From NCBI RefSeq assembly GCF_041021955.1, contig NZ_CP158375.1, positions 744,001-808,000 of the forward strand: a DNA stretch of 64,000 nt. Direction: 5' to 3'. This document shows positions 46,322 to 54,693 of the stretch, one piece after another. A program made the position numbers and the translations under genes. This stretch comes from Caulobacter sp. 73W (lineage in GTDB: Bacteria > Pseudomonadota > Alphaproteobacteria > Caulobacterales > Caulobacteraceae). Below the pieces are notes generated by a model. It ran no database searches. It was not told the origin of the DNA and saw only the letters and a list, made by a program, of their open reading frames with translations. Within the stretch, counting starts at the first letter, position 1. Each line of letters starts with the position of its first letter.

Positions 46322-46828
46322 ATGACCCTTTCCATGCACCAGGCCTCCGCCCAGGTCTTCACCCAGGGCCTCAAGGGCCTGGCCGGCGTCCTCGCCAAGG
46401 CCGCCGCCCATGTGGAGGCCAGGAAGCTCGACCCCAACGCCCTGCTCCAGTCGCGCCTCTACCCGGACATGTTCCCTCTGGTGCGCCAGGTGCAGATCGC
46501 GACCGACTTCGCCAAGGGTTCCATCGCCCGCCTGGCCGGCGTCGAGGTTCCCGCCTGGGACGACAACGAGACCAGTTTCGAGGAGCTGATCGCCCGCGTT
46601 CAGAAGGCTGTCGACTACGTGGCGACCTTCGAGCCCGCCCAGATCGACGGCTCCGAAGACCGCGACATCACCCTCGTCCGCCGCGGCGAGACCAGCGTGA
46701 TCAAGGGCCAAGCCTACCTCCTGGAGCAAGCCGTTCCCAACTTCTACTTCCACCTGACCACCGCCTACGGAATCCTCCGTAAGGGCGGCGTCGAGATAGG
46801 CAAGAGAGATTACCTGGGCACGGCGTAA
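46322..46828 (+). CDS. DUF1993 family protein
   Basis: A 168-residue helical protein of the DUF1993 group, which is related to the DinB-like four-helix fold. Visible features are MHQASAQVFTQGLKGLAGVL, SRLYPDMFPLVRQVQIATDF and the C-terminal NFYFHLTTAYGILRKGGVEI with a conserved His. GGAG lies six bases before the ATG. Function unknown. A family A-like repeat begins 5 bases after its stop. Confidence 0.85.
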   Translation: MTLSMHQASAQVFTQGLKGLAGVLAKAAAHVEARKLDPNALLQSRLYPDMFPLVRQVQIATDFAKGSIARLAGVEVPAWDDNETSFEELIARVQKAVDYVATFEPAQIDGSEDRDITLVRRGETSVIKGQAYLLEQAVPNFYFHLTTAYGILRKGGVEIGKRDYLGTA

Positions 46829-46833
46829 GCGGG

Positions 46834-46942
46834 AAAATCCTCCCCCTCTGGGGGAGGTGGCCCAGAGGGCCGGAGGGGCCTACTGACTCAGCAATGTCCC
46901 CCTCCACCACTTCGTGCCCCCTCGCCGGCAGGGGAGGATTTA
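46834..46942. repeat. intergenic palindromic repeat, family A' (AAATCCTCCCC ends)
   Basis: AAAATCCTCCCCCTCTGGGG and CCGGCAGGGGAGGATTTA are inverted ends enclosing about 70 bases with GGCCCAGAGGGCC and TCCACCACTTC. Related copies at 48120 and 51988 share the interior ACCGCGAAGCGGTGGAGG. The right end invades the GTA remnant next to it. Confidence 0.75.
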
Positions 46943-46949
46943 GTCCGCC

Positions 46950-47425
46950 CCACCTCCCCCACCGCGCGCCACCCGTCCGCATCGACAACTGATTGACCCG
47001 CACCTTCGCCCCGGCCCCGATCCCACCCGCCGGGAACCCACCGCGGCGTCGAGACCTCCACCGCCCCGCCAACCAGCACCTGCACCCGATACCGCTCGAC
47101 CTCCTCGCCCAGCGGGACCTCGAACGCATCCCAGCCATCCGCGAGCGGCGCACCCAGCTCACAACCCCGTCCCGCCCATCCGGGGCTCCCGCGGATGCGC
47201 CGGCGCCCACGGCCGCAGCGCCGCTCCGCGCCAGGCGAACTCCGCCTGCGTCATGGCCAGTCCGCCCAGCGGGGCGCCCGCCCGGCGCCGCGCGCCAGAT
47301 CAGCTGCAGACCCAGCTCGGCCTCGCTCACTTCCAGCCGCGCCAGCGCCTCCCCGCCCCGATCAGACAGCCCTGACGCCCTTGACCCTCCGTTGTCGAGC
47401 GCTATTCGAACCCGACGCCAGGGTC
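46950..47425 (-). pseudogene. remnant of a gene transfer agent host-specificity (baseplate) protein, C-terminus
   Basis: Read on the minus strand across three frames this gives LDNGGSRASGLSDRGGEALA, LARLEVSEAELGLQLIWRAA, then APLGGLAMTQAEFAWRGAAL and RPWAPAHPR, then SWVRRSR, ADGWDAFEVPLGEEVERYRV, and finally VRVNQLSMRTGGARWGRW. That order (WRGAALRPWxPxH, WxRRxR, EVPLGEExERYRV, QLS near the end) is the C-terminal pattern of the Rhodobacter GTA gp15 / rcc01698 family. At least three frame breaks and no start make it dead. It lies directly against a gp12-like N-terminus, so the genes between are deleted. Confidence 0.65.
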
Positions 47426-47505
47426 ACGATCTCCGTCCGCCGCTCAACCGCTCCGGTCGTCCCGAAACCCAGTCGCGCGCGTAGGCGCGTTTCATGAAAA
47501 TACAT
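47362..47505 (-). pseudogene. remnant of a GTA DUF2460 (gp12-type) gene, N-terminus only
   Basis: ATG 47505 opens a 47-codon frame: MYFHETRLRARLGFGTTGAV then ERRTEIVTLASG. The combination FHExR near the start, a Gly-rich turn and ERRTEIVTL is the N-terminal hallmark of the DUF2460 (TIGR02217) tail protein of GTAs. After ASG the frame leaves the family pattern, stops at TGA 47364-47362, and overlaps the gp15 debris. In intact clusters gp12 and the end of gp15 are several kilobases apart, so this is a fusion point left by deletion. Confidence 0.6.
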
Positions 47506-47612
47506 GGTAAAGCTTTCGATGGGGTGGCTCCCCACGGACATTCGGCGGGGGGTAAGGGCGCGTGAACCGACAACCGGTCCGCGCCGTTAGGGAACAAACT
47601 GAGGGGCTTTGA

Positions 47613-48113
47613 ATGGACTGGAAGTTTCTGTTCTTCGCGACTGACGGCCGTATCGGTCAGAAGGACTTCTGGATCGGTCTGCTGATCCTGGTCGGGGCGA
47701 ACATCCTCGCCGGCATGATCCCGTTCATCGGGTGGATCGCCTGGTTGGTGATTTTCTGGGGCGCCGTAGCGCTCACTGCCAAGCGCCTGCACGACTTCGG
47801 CAAGAGCGGCTGGCTGCAGGTTATTCCCATGGCGCTATGCACGGTCATCGGAACCATCGGCGTCATGATGACCGGCGTGGGCATTCTCATGTCCGGGCTG
47901 TGGGGCGCGGATCCGACGATGCTCTTCGCCGCCTTCGCCGGCTTCTTCGGACTGTTCGGCTTCATGGGCCTGATCTACTTAGCTTTCCTGCTGTGGGTCG
48001 GCCTGTCCACGGGTGACGCCGGTGCCAACCAGTACGGCCCCGCGCCCCTGCACAGCCAGTTCGGCGGCCCGCCCGCCGACGCGCCGCCGCCGCCGCCGCC
48101 GCCTTTGGCGTAA
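47613..48113 (+). CDS. DUF805 membrane protein
   Basis: A 166-residue DUF805 protein: the short amphipathic start WKFLFFATDGRIGQKDFWIG, then four membrane helices with the conserved TAKRLHDFGKSGW between the second and third, and a Pro-rich tail (PPPPPPPLA). GAGGGG lies just upstream of the ATG. Family function is unknown; members occur alone or near phage debris. It is transcribed away from the GTA remnant. Confidence 0.85.
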   Translation: MDWKFLFFATDGRIGQKDFWIGLLILVGANILAGMIPFIGWIAWLVIFWGAVALTAKRLHDFGKSGWLQVIPMALCTVIGTIGVMMTGVGILMSGLWGADPTMLFAAFAGFFGLFGFMGLIYLAFLLWVGLSTGDAGANQYGPAPLHSQFGGPPADAPPPPPPPLA

Positions 48114-48119
48114 CACCAA

Positions 48120-48252
48120 AGAAAATCCTCCCTCTCTGGGCGATGGGGACCGCGAAGCGGTGGAGGGGGGCGAGGCTGGGCTCAATGGATCGGGTCGCCC
48201 CTTTCACCACCCTTCGAGCGGTCCCGCTCCCCCGCTTCACAGCGGAGCAGAA
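48120..48252. repeat. intergenic palindromic repeat, family A'
   Basis: AAATCCTCCCTCTCTGGG, then GGGGACCGCGAAGCGGTGGA, and on the far side CACCACCCTTCGAGCGGTCC and CCGCTTCACAGCGGAGCAG. The interior resembles 51988-52120 closely. It fills the gap between convergent DUF805 and YcgN genes. Confidence 0.7.
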
Positions 48253-48256
48253 GACC

Positions 48257-48745
48257 CTACCCCTCGTACGCCTCATCTCCCTTGTCCCGGTTCAGGTCCC
48301 ACGCGGCGAAGTCCAGAGCGTCCTCCGGGTCGTCCAGGGCCTCTTCGGTTACCGTCTGGCCGCGCACCGACACGCCGGCCTTGTGGACGCTCTCGGGGTC
48401 GCCGGTTACCAGCGGGTGCCACGCTGGCAGGTTTTTGCCCTCATGCAGGCGCCGGTACGCGCAGGACGGCGGCATCCACTGCAAGTCCTCGATATTGTAC
48501 GGCGTTAGCTTGATGCAGTCGGGGACGTAATCCTTGCGGTTCGGATAGTCCTTGCAGCTGCACTTCTCGCTGTCGAACAGCTTGCAGTGGACCCGCGTCG
48601 GGATGACCTCCTCGGTCTCCTCGTCCTCGAACCGCACCAGGCAGCACAGCCCGCACCCGTCGCACAGGCTCTCCCACTCGGGGACAGTCATCTGCTCTAG
48701 ACGCTTGTATTCCCAGAACGGACGCGTTGACGGCTTAGGCGACAT
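48257..48745 (-). CDS. YcgN-family cysteine-cluster protein (UPF0260)
   Basis: A 162-residue protein with the zinc- or iron-binding Cys cluster [15 protein letters not shown] followed by [18 protein letters not shown] and a later CIKL and CAYRRL. This is the full YcgN/UPF0260 pattern, starting with [16 protein letters not shown]. It is related to the CxxCxxCC proteins that may act in metal-dependent modification. Function unknown. Monocistronic. Confidence 0.92.
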   Translation of the reverse strand: MSPKPSTRPFWEYKRLEQMTVPEWESLCDGCGLCCLVRFEDEETEEVIPTRVHCKLFDSEKCSCKDYPNRKDYVPDCIKLTPYNIEDLQWMPPSCAYRRLHEGKNLPAWHPLVTGDPESVHKAGVSVRGQTVTEEALDDPEDALDFAAWDLNRDKGDEAYEG

Positions 48746-48781
48746 GCGCGGGGAGATAGCCCACCGCGTTCCGTTTGTCCC

Positions 48782-49021
48782 CTACCCGCACGCCGCACCC
48801 GTCCCGTGGACAAGGGCGATGACCAGCATCGACAGCACCGCCGGCGCCAGCAGCATGCTGATCAGGATCGGCCCGCCCTTGGGATGCGCTAGGTTCACCG
48901 TCCAGCCCATGCCGGGCTCGCGCTTGGGCACCCACAGCCGCTGGTCGTCGGGCGCGAAGTACAGCCCCCATGCGCCCCAGTTCCGCGGCTCGCGCCAGTG
49001 GACGTCCACATCGCTCTGCAA
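48782..49021 (-). CDS. small membrane protein with DUF5808-like domain
   Basis: A 79-residue protein. The N-terminal half, WGAWGLYFAPDDQRLWVPKR and GMGWTVNLAHPKG, matches the DUF5808 pattern (a Trp-rich motif with Asp-Asp-x-Arg-Leu-x-Val-Pro and Asn-x-Ala-His-Pro). One C-terminal membrane helix follows (ILISMLLAPAVLSMLVIALV). The role is unknown. It lies just upstream of YcgN in the same direction, 36 bases away. Confidence 0.65.
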   Translation of the reverse strand: MQSDVDVHWREPRNWGAWGLYFAPDDQRLWVPKREPGMGWTVNLAHPKGGPILISMLLAPAVLSMLVIALVHGTGAACG

Positions 49022-49145
49022 GGCCTCGCCTCCCCGTTTTCTTCTTCTGGCTCAGGACGTTATTCCCCTCCGCGAACGCAGGAAAGCACCCTTGTCCGCC
49101 CTCAACGCCGCAGGGGTGGAATGGGGTTTCAAATCCGGCCGACCA

Positions 49146-49268
49146 TACCCTCTCCCCACCCGTGGGGAGAGGGTAAGGGTGAGACTGCGGCGGTTCCGTT
49201 CGTGAGACCTTGCCAGCGGAACCTCAGCGCCCCCTCACCCAGCACTCTGCCCCTGAGGGGGAGAGGCG
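49146..49268. repeat. intergenic palindromic repeat, family A
   Basis: Left arm CCTCTCCCCACCCGTGGGG with GGGTAAGGGTGAG; right arm CCCCTCACCCAGCACTCTG with CCCCTGAGGGGGAGAGG. The gap 49022-49328 holds only this and the short promoter stretch of the PBP gene. Confidence 0.75.
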
Positions 49269-49328
49269 AAACCCAAACCCCAAGGGGATAGCCTTCCACC
49301 CATCCCCGCACCTAAGCTCCCCGCACCC

Positions 49329-51131
49329 ATGGAGCCCTCCCCCCGCCAGCGCCTGACCGCCCCCCTCCGCGCCTTCCTCCGCGACCGGCCGGCGCTCACC
49401 CTCGCCGCCGCCGCGACCGGCGCGGGCGTCCTCCTCGGCGCCCTGATCTTCTGGGCCTGGTTCCTGCGCGACCTGCCGAAACTTCCCGATGACGAGGGGC
49501 TCATCGTCCATGGCCGGCCCGCCGCCCTGCGCCTCATCGACCGGAACGGGAACCTCCTGGCCACGCGCGGCCCCATCGTCGGGGCGCGGATCGACGCCGC
49601 CGCCCTGCCGCCGCATGTGGTCCGCGCCTTCCTGGCGGCCGAAGACCGGCGCTTCTACGACCATGACGGGGTCGACCTTCGGGGCCTGCTGCGCGCCGCC
49701 TTCGTCAACGCCCGGGCCGGCAAGGTCGAGGAGGGTGGCTCCACCCTCACCCAGCAGCTGGCCAAGGGGCAGTTCGACCGCCCCGCCCGCACCCTGAAGC
49801 GCAAGGTGCAGGAGGCGATCCTCGCCCGCGCGATCGAGCGGTCGCACGGCAAGGACCAGATCCTCGGCCTTTATCTGAACCGCATCTATTTCGGGGAGAG
49901 CGCCTATGGCCTGTCCGCCGCCAGCCGCGTCTATTTCGGCCGCGCCCCCGCCGACCTGACCCTCAGCCAGGCCGCCCTCCTCGCCGCCCTGCCGCAATCT
50001 CCCTCGCGCCTGATGCCGACCGAGGCGCGCGAAGATGCCCTCAAGCGCTCCCGCCTGGTCCTCGACCGCATGCGGCGCGAGGGCTGGATCACCGAAACCG
50101 AACGAGCCGACGCCGCCGACAACCCGCCCCGCATCGCCCTGGCCCGCAAGCCGCACGACGGCGACCTGGGCTGGGCGCTGGACTTCGCCGCCGCCGAGGC
50201 CCGCCGCCTGGTCGGCCGTCCCGACGCGGACATGACCGTCAGCCTCACCCTCGACCCCGCGCTCCAGGCCGATACGGCCGCCCTGCTGCGCGCCAGCCTG
50301 CCCGCCCGGCGGCAGGGGGCCGTGGCGGTCCTGGCCGCCGACGGCTCGGTCCGCGCCCTGGTCGGCGGCCGCACTTACACCCCCGCCGCCTTCAACCGCG
50401 CCACCGTCGCCCGCCGCCAGCCCGGATCGGCCTTCAAGCCCCTGGTCTATGCGGCGGCGCTGGAGGACGGGGTTCGCCCCGGCGACCGCCGCTATGACGA
50501 GCCGATCGAGATCGCCGGCTGGACGCCCGAGAACTACAGCCACCGCTATGCCGGCGAGGTGACGGTGGCCGACGCCCTGGCCCGCTCCCTCAACACCGTC
50601 GCCGTCGGCCTGGCCCAGGATACGGGCGGCAAAGCCATCGCCGACCTGGCCCGCCGCTTCGGCCTCACCACCCTGCCGCAGGACCCGAACCTGTCGGTGG
50701 CGCTCGGCAGCTACGAGGTCACCCTGCTGGAGCTCACCGGCGCCTATTCGGTCTTCCCCCGCGGCGGTTTCCAGACCCGCCCCTGGACCGTCGCCCAGGT
50801 CACCGCCGCCGACGGCCGCGTGCTACATCGCCACCAGCCGATCCGCATCCGCGCCTACGACCCCGGCCTGTCGGCCCAGATGGTCGGCATGATGGCCGGC
50901 GTCATCGACCACGGCACCGGAACCCGCGCCCGCCTGGACCGCCCCGCCGCCGGCAAGACCGGCACCAGCCAGGACCACCGCGACGCCTGGTTCCTCGGCT
51001 TCACCCCGGACTTCACCGCCGGGGTGTGGATGGGGGACGACCGCAACCGCCCGCTGGACGGGGTGACCGGAGGCGACGCGCCAGCGGGGCTGTGGCGGGC
51101 GGTGATGATGCGAGCGTATCGGGCGCGTTGA
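49329..51131 (+). CDS. bifunctional class A penicillin-binding protein (transglycosylase/transpeptidase)
   Basis: A 600-residue cell-wall synthase with one N-terminal membrane helix (ALTLAAAATGAGVLLGALIFWAWFL). The GT51 domain has catalytic Glu105 in AAEDRRFYDHDGVD and the GGSTLTQQLAKG motif. The transpeptidase domain has Ser367-x-x-Lys (GSAFKPL), SLN (about 419) and Lys543-Thr-Gly (GKTGTSQD). It lacks the long C-terminal extension of PBP1a/PBP1c. Caulobacter carries several such synthases with overlapping roles; I do not assign which one this is. Confidence 0.93.
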   Translation: MEPSPRQRLTAPLRAFLRDRPALTLAAAATGAGVLLGALIFWAWFLRDLPKLPDDEGLIVHGRPAALRLIDRNGNLLATRGPIVGARIDAAALPPHVVRAFLAAEDRRFYDHDGVDLRGLLRAAFVNARAGKVEEGGSTLTQQLAKGQFDRPARTLKRKVQEAILARAIERSHGKDQILGLYLNRIYFGESAYGLSAASRVYFGRAPADLTLSQAALLAALPQSPSRLMPTEAREDALKRSRLVLDRMRREGWITETERADAADNPPRIALARKPHDGDLGWALDFAAAEARRLVGRPDADMTVSLTLDPALQADTAALLRASLPARRQGAVAVLAADGSVRALVGGRTYTPAAFNRATVARRQPGSAFKPLVYAAALEDGVRPGDRRYDEPIEIAGWTPENYSHRYAGEVTVADALARSLNTVAVGLAQDTGGKAIADLARRFGLTTLPQDPNLSVALGSYEVTLLELTGAYSVFPRGGFQTRPWTVAQVTAADGRVLHRHQPIRIRAYDPGLSAQMVGMMAGVIDHGTGTRARLDRPAAGKTGTSQDHRDAWFLGFTPDFTAGVWMGDDRNRPLDGVTGGDAPAGLWRAVMMRAYRAR

Positions 51132-51132
51132 G

Positions 51133-51252
51133 CCCTCCCCCTTGATGGGGGAGGGTTGGGTGGGGTGACATCGGCCGTTTAGCCATTATCGTCCCCCGCC
51201 GCATCACCCCCATCCCCGACCCTTCCGCCATCAAGGGGGAAGGGGAGAGCCT
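51133..51252. repeat. intergenic palindromic repeat, family A (TTGATGG type arms)
   Basis: CCCTCCCCCTTGATGGGGG with GAGGGTTGGGTGGGG on the left; CACCCCCATCCCCGACCC with TCCGCCATCAAGGGGGAAGG on the right. The right arm ends in AAGGGGAGAG, which stands where the next gene's ribosome binding site should be. Confidence 0.75.
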
Positions 51253-51258
51253 AGCCCC

Positions 51259-51984
51259 ATGCCCCACGTCACCCATCGCGGTCAGCGCATCCACTACACG
51301 GTCGAGGGGTCCGGCCCGCTGGTCGTTCTCCAGCACGGCCTGTTCATGAGCGCCGCCAGCTGGAAGACGAACGGCTTCATCGACGCGCTCACCGCCGCCG
51401 CCTTCCGGGTCGCCTGCATCGACAGCCTCGGCCACGGGTCCAGCGACGGCCCCACCGACCCCGCCCTCTATGTCCAGGAACAGCGGGCCGGCGACATCGT
51501 GGCGGTGATCGACGACCTGGGGGCCGAACGCGCCCACCTGATCGGCTACTCCATGGGGGCCTGGATGTCGGTGGGCGTTGCCAAGCATCACCCCGGCCGC
51601 CTCGCCTCGCTCACCGTCGGCGGGTGGGACCTCGTCAACGGCGTGCCGCGCATGCCGGGCGGAACCCTGACCTTCGACGTCTTCATGGCCTTCTCGCGCA
51701 GCGTCGCCCCCGCCCTGGTCGGCTGGGTGACGCCCCAGGTCGAGCCGGCCATCCGCGCCTGCTTCGACAACCTGGCCTATCTCGACGGCGCCGCCGACGC
51801 GGTGCTGACCGGCGGCTTCCCGGTCCTGCTGTGGGGCGGCCAGGGCGACCCCTACCACAACCCCAGCCAGGCCTTCGCGACGGCCAACGGCCTGCCCTTC
51901 CTGTCCACCCCAGGGGATCACCTGGGCGCGATCCTGCAGCCCGAGGCGATCGAGGGGGTGGTGGGGTTCCTCAAAGGCGCCTGA
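51259..51984 (+). CDS. alpha/beta hydrolase
   Basis: A 241-residue alpha/beta hydrolase. Oxyanion-hole segment QHGLFMSAASW, nucleophile Ser98 in IGYSMGAWMSV, acid in LLWGGQGDPYHN and His in PGDHLGAI. Size and motifs fit small esterases, epoxide- or lactone-hydrolases; the substrate is unknown. The only ribosome-binding-like sequence, AAGGGGAGAG about 10 bases before the ATG, belongs to the right arm of the preceding repeat. Confidence 0.88.
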   Translation: MPHVTHRGQRIHYTVEGSGPLVVLQHGLFMSAASWKTNGFIDALTAAAFRVACIDSLGHGSSDGPTDPALYVQEQRAGDIVAVIDDLGAERAHLIGYSMGAWMSVGVAKHHPGRLASLTVGGWDLVNGVPRMPGGTLTFDVFMAFSRSVAPALVGWVTPQVEPAIRACFDNLAYLDGAADAVLTGGFPVLLWGGQGDPYHNPSQAFATANGLPFLSTPGDHLGAILQPEAIEGVVGFLKGA

Positions 51985-51987
51985 CAA

Positions 51988-52120
51988 TCTCCTCCCCCGT
52001 TTACGGGGGAGGGGGACCGCGAAGCGGTGGAGGGGGCGACCGCCGGCAATGAGCCCGGTCACGCCCGCTCCACCACCCTTCGGGCGGTCCCCCTCCCCCG
52101 CTTCGCAAGGGAGGAGATAG
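51988..52120. repeat. intergenic palindromic repeat, family A'
   Basis: ATCTCCTCCCCCGTTTACGG and TTCGCAAGGGAGGAGAT are inverted ends. Inside, GGGGACCGCGAAGCGGTGGA on the left pairs with TCCACCACCCTTCGGGCGG and TCCCC on the right. It begins 4 bases after the hydrolase stop. Confidence 0.8.
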
Positions 52121-52200
52121 AGACCTTCTCCGCCTCCCCTCCGCCGCCCGTATGCTGTAGACACCCCTCCTCCTCGCCCGCCGAAAGTCCGCCACCGCCC

Positions 52201-53991
52201 ATGCGTCCCCCCGTCCTCGCCCTGAAAGACGTCCGTCTCGCCGACGGCGCCAAGATGCTGTTCGACGGCGTGGACCTGTCGCTGGAGCCGCGCGCCCGCG
52301 CCTGCCTGGTCGGCCGCAACGGGGCTGGCAAGTCGACCCTGCTGAAGATCCTGTCCGGCCTGGTCGAGGCCGACGCCGGCGAGCGGTCCGTCACCCCCGG
52401 CGCCCGCATCAGCGTCGTCGCCCAGGAGCCGCCGATCGACGGCGCCACCCTGCTGGACTACGCCACCGCCGGCGGCGCCACGCACTATGAGGCGGAAGCC
52501 GCTCTCCAGGCCTTCGGCCTCGATCCCGCCAAGTCCGCGCAGGGCCTGTCGGGCGGCGAGACCCGCAAGGCCGCCCTGGCCCGCGCCTTCGCCGAGCAGC
52601 CTGACGTCCTGCTGCTGGACGAGCCGACCAACCACCTGGACATCTTCGCGATCCAGATCCTGGAAGAGCAGCTTCTCGCCTGCCGCGCCGCCTGCCTGAT
52701 CATCAGCCACGACCGCGCCTTCCTGACCCGCGTCACCCAGCGCTGCTTCTGGCTGGAGCACCGCAAGGTCCGCCGCCTCGACAAGGGCTTCGGCGCCTTC
52801 GACGAGTGGTCCGACCAGATCCAGGCGGCCGAGGAGGACGAGGCCCGTCGCCTGGACAAGGCCATCGAGCGCGAGAACCACTGGCTGGCCCGAGGCGTCA
52901 CCGCCCGCCGCGCCCGCAACGAGGGTCGCCGCCGCCGTCTCATGGACATGCGCCAGCAGAAGACCGAGCGCCTGAAGGACCAGCGCGGGACCCTGTCCAT
53001 GGGCCTGGAATCCTCGGGCGTCGGCGGCCAGCGGGTCATCGAGGCCAAGAAGATCAATAAGGCCTTTAGCGACCGCGTCCTGCTGAAGGACTTCTCCACC
53101 CGCATCCTGCGCGGCGACCGCGTCGCCATCGTCGGCCCCAACGGCGCCGGCAAGACCACCCTGCTGAAGATGCTGCTGGGCGAGGTCCCGGTGGACTCAG
53201 GCGAGGTGAAGCTCGGCTCCGGCCTCGACGTCGCCTATCTCGACCAATCCCGCGCCGCCCTCTCCGGCGACGAGACCCTGTGGGAGATCCTGGCCCCGGG
53301 CGGCGGCGACCAGCTGCTGGTGCGCGGCTCGCCCCGCCACGTGGCGGCCTACGCCAAGGAATTCCTGTTCCGCGACAACCAGCTGCGTCAGCCGGTCGCC
53401 AGCCTGTCCGGCGGCGAGCGCAACCGCCTGCAACTGGCCCGCGCCCTGGCCAATCCGGCCAATCTGATGATCCTGGACGAGCCCACCAACGACCTGGACA
53501 TGGACACCCTCGACCTGCTCGAGGACCTGCTGGCCGACTTCGACGGCACCCTGATCCTGGTGAGCCACGACCGCGACTTCATCGACCGCCTGGCCACCTC
53601 GACCATCGCCCTCGACGGCCGCGGCCGCGCGGTCGAGACCCCCGGCGGCTGGTCCGACTTCATGCGCCAGAACCCGGGCTTCTTCGATCGCCCGTCAGCG
53701 CCGACCGCGCCCAAGGCCGCGCCCGCGGCCCGCGCCGAGCCGAAGAAGTCCGTGAAGCTGTCCTACAAGGACCAGCGCCGCCTGGAGGAGCTGGAGGCCC
53801 TGGTCGCCAAGCTGCCGGGCGACATCGCTCTGCTCGATGAAAAGCTAAGCGACCCCAACCTCTACACCCGCGACCCCGTCCTCTTCGACAAGACCATGAA
53901 AGCCGCCGACGCCGCGCGGGCTCAGTTGGCGGCCGCTGAAGAGGAATGGCTGGAGCTGGAAGAGAAGCGGGAAGCGCTGGCGGCGGGCTGA
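52201..53991 (+). CDS. ABC-F family ATPase (Uup-like)
   Basis: A 596-residue cytoplasmic twin ATPase without membrane helices. First cassette: GRNGAGKSTLLK, LSGGETRKAALAR, LLLDEPTNHLD. Charged inter-domain linker (about 210-275, RRARNEGRRRRLMDMR). Second cassette: GPNGAGKTTLLK, LSGGERNRLQLAR, MILDEPTNDLD. C-terminal coiled coil (about 505-595, YKDQRRLEELEALVAKL). ABC-F proteins act on the ribosome or on DNA branch structures; the C-terminal coiled coil points to Uup rather than EttA. ATG 52201 is the family start. Confidence 0.9.
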   Translation: MRPPVLALKDVRLADGAKMLFDGVDLSLEPRARACLVGRNGAGKSTLLKILSGLVEADAGERSVTPGARISVVAQEPPIDGATLLDYATAGGATHYEAEAALQAFGLDPAKSAQGLSGGETRKAALARAFAEQPDVLLLDEPTNHLDIFAIQILEEQLLACRAACLIISHDRAFLTRVTQRCFWLEHRKVRRLDKGFGAFDEWSDQIQAAEEDEARRLDKAIERENHWLARGVTARRARNEGRRRRLMDMRQQKTERLKDQRGTLSMGLESSGVGGQRVIEAKKINKAFSDRVLLKDFSTRILRGDRVAIVGPNGAGKTTLLKMLLGEVPVDSGEVKLGSGLDVAYLDQSRAALSGDETLWEILAPGGGDQLLVRGSPRHVAAYAKEFLFRDNQLRQPVASLSGGERNRLQLARALANPANLMILDEPTNDLDMDTLDLLEDLLADFDGTLILVSHDRDFIDRLATSTIALDGRGRAVETPGGWSDFMRQNPGFFDRPSAPTAPKAAPAARAEPKKSVKLSYKDQRRLEELEALVAKLPGDIALLDEKLSDPNLYTRDPVLFDKTMKAADAARAQLAAAEEEWLELEEKREALAAG

Positions 53992-54000
53992 TCCGCCCTG

Positions 54001-54248
54001 CATCCTTCGAGACGCGCTATCGCGCTCCTCAGGATGACGCACCTTTGTTGCAACTAAATCCGTCACCCTGAGGAGCGGCCGATGGGCCGCGTCTCGAAGG
54101 ACGCATTGCCCTTCCTATCCCCTCGCCCCCGCTTGCGGGGGAGAGGGTAAGGGTGAGGGGGCAACGGCGCTTCAACCGGCGAAGCCTTCGTAAGCGGAAC
54201 CTCTCAAACGCCTCACCCTACCCTCTCCCCACACGTGGGGAGGGGAAT
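54001..54248. repeat. two intergenic repeats (families C and A)
   Basis: 54001-54105 is family C (CATCCTTCGAGACGCGCT ... GCGTCTCGAAGGACGCATTG). 54118-54248 is family A (CCCCTCGCCCCCGCTTGCGG ... CTCTCCCCACACGTGGGGAG). They occupy nearly all of the 284-base gap before the GntR operator. Confidence 0.75.
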
Positions 54249-54274
54249 CAATCACGCCCCCTTGCCAGCCACAC

Positions 54275-54294
54275 TGTTATACCTCACTATAACA
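54275..54294 (+). promoter_or_regulatory. inverted repeat, probable GntR/YtrA-type operator
   Basis: TGTTATA-cctcac-TATAACA is a perfect 7-base dyad, 29 bases before the GntR start. YtrA-type regulators repress their own ABC operon through such a site. The TATAAC arm may also be the promoter's -10 element, so binding would block RNA polymerase. Confidence 0.65.
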
Positions 54295-54323
54295 CCGCCA
54301 CATCAACCTTGCCCCGAAAGCCC

Positions 54324-54689
54324 ATGGACTCCGAGTGGAGCGATAACCAGCCGATCTGGCGGCAGATCAGGGACCGCGTGGTCGCCATGATCCTCGACGG
54401 GCACCTGGCGGCCGGCGAGCCGCTGCCGTCGGTGCGCACCGTCGCGGCCGACAGCCGGGTCAATCCGCTCACCGTGCTCAAGGCCTACCAGCAGCTCGCC
54501 GACGACGGCCTGGTGGAGAAGCGCCGGGGCCTGGGCATGTTCGTCAACGCCGGGGCGCGCGAGCTGCTGCTCGACGCCGAGCGCCGGCGCTTTCTCACCG
54601 ACCAATGGCCCACGATCGAGGCGACCATCCGTCGCCTCGGCCTGGCCGAAGACCTGCTGGGCGCCCGCGCCCGGCCCAAGGGGAACTGA
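54324..54689 (+). CDS. GntR-family regulator, YtrA subfamily
   Basis: A 121-residue short GntR protein. The winged helix is IWRQIRDRVVAMILDGHLAA ... LPSVRTVAADSRVNPLTVLK, followed by only a short dimerisation tail, as in YtrA. The gene is the first of a four-gene run: regulator, ABC ATPase (4 bases later), permease and a membrane protein. YtrA-type repressors often answer to cell-wall-active peptides or membrane stress. Confidence 0.9.
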   Translation: MDSEWSDNQPIWRQIRDRVVAMILDGHLAAGEPLPSVRTVAADSRVNPLTVLKAYQQLADDGLVEKRRGLGMFVNAGARELLLDAERRRFLTDQWPTIEATIRRLGLAEDLLGARARPKGN

Positions 54690-54693
54690 TCCG

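Noticed and set aside
48987..49291. Short plus-strand frames over the DUF5808-like gene and repeat
   Set aside because: They run across the palindromic repeat and carry no start signals or recognisable sequence.
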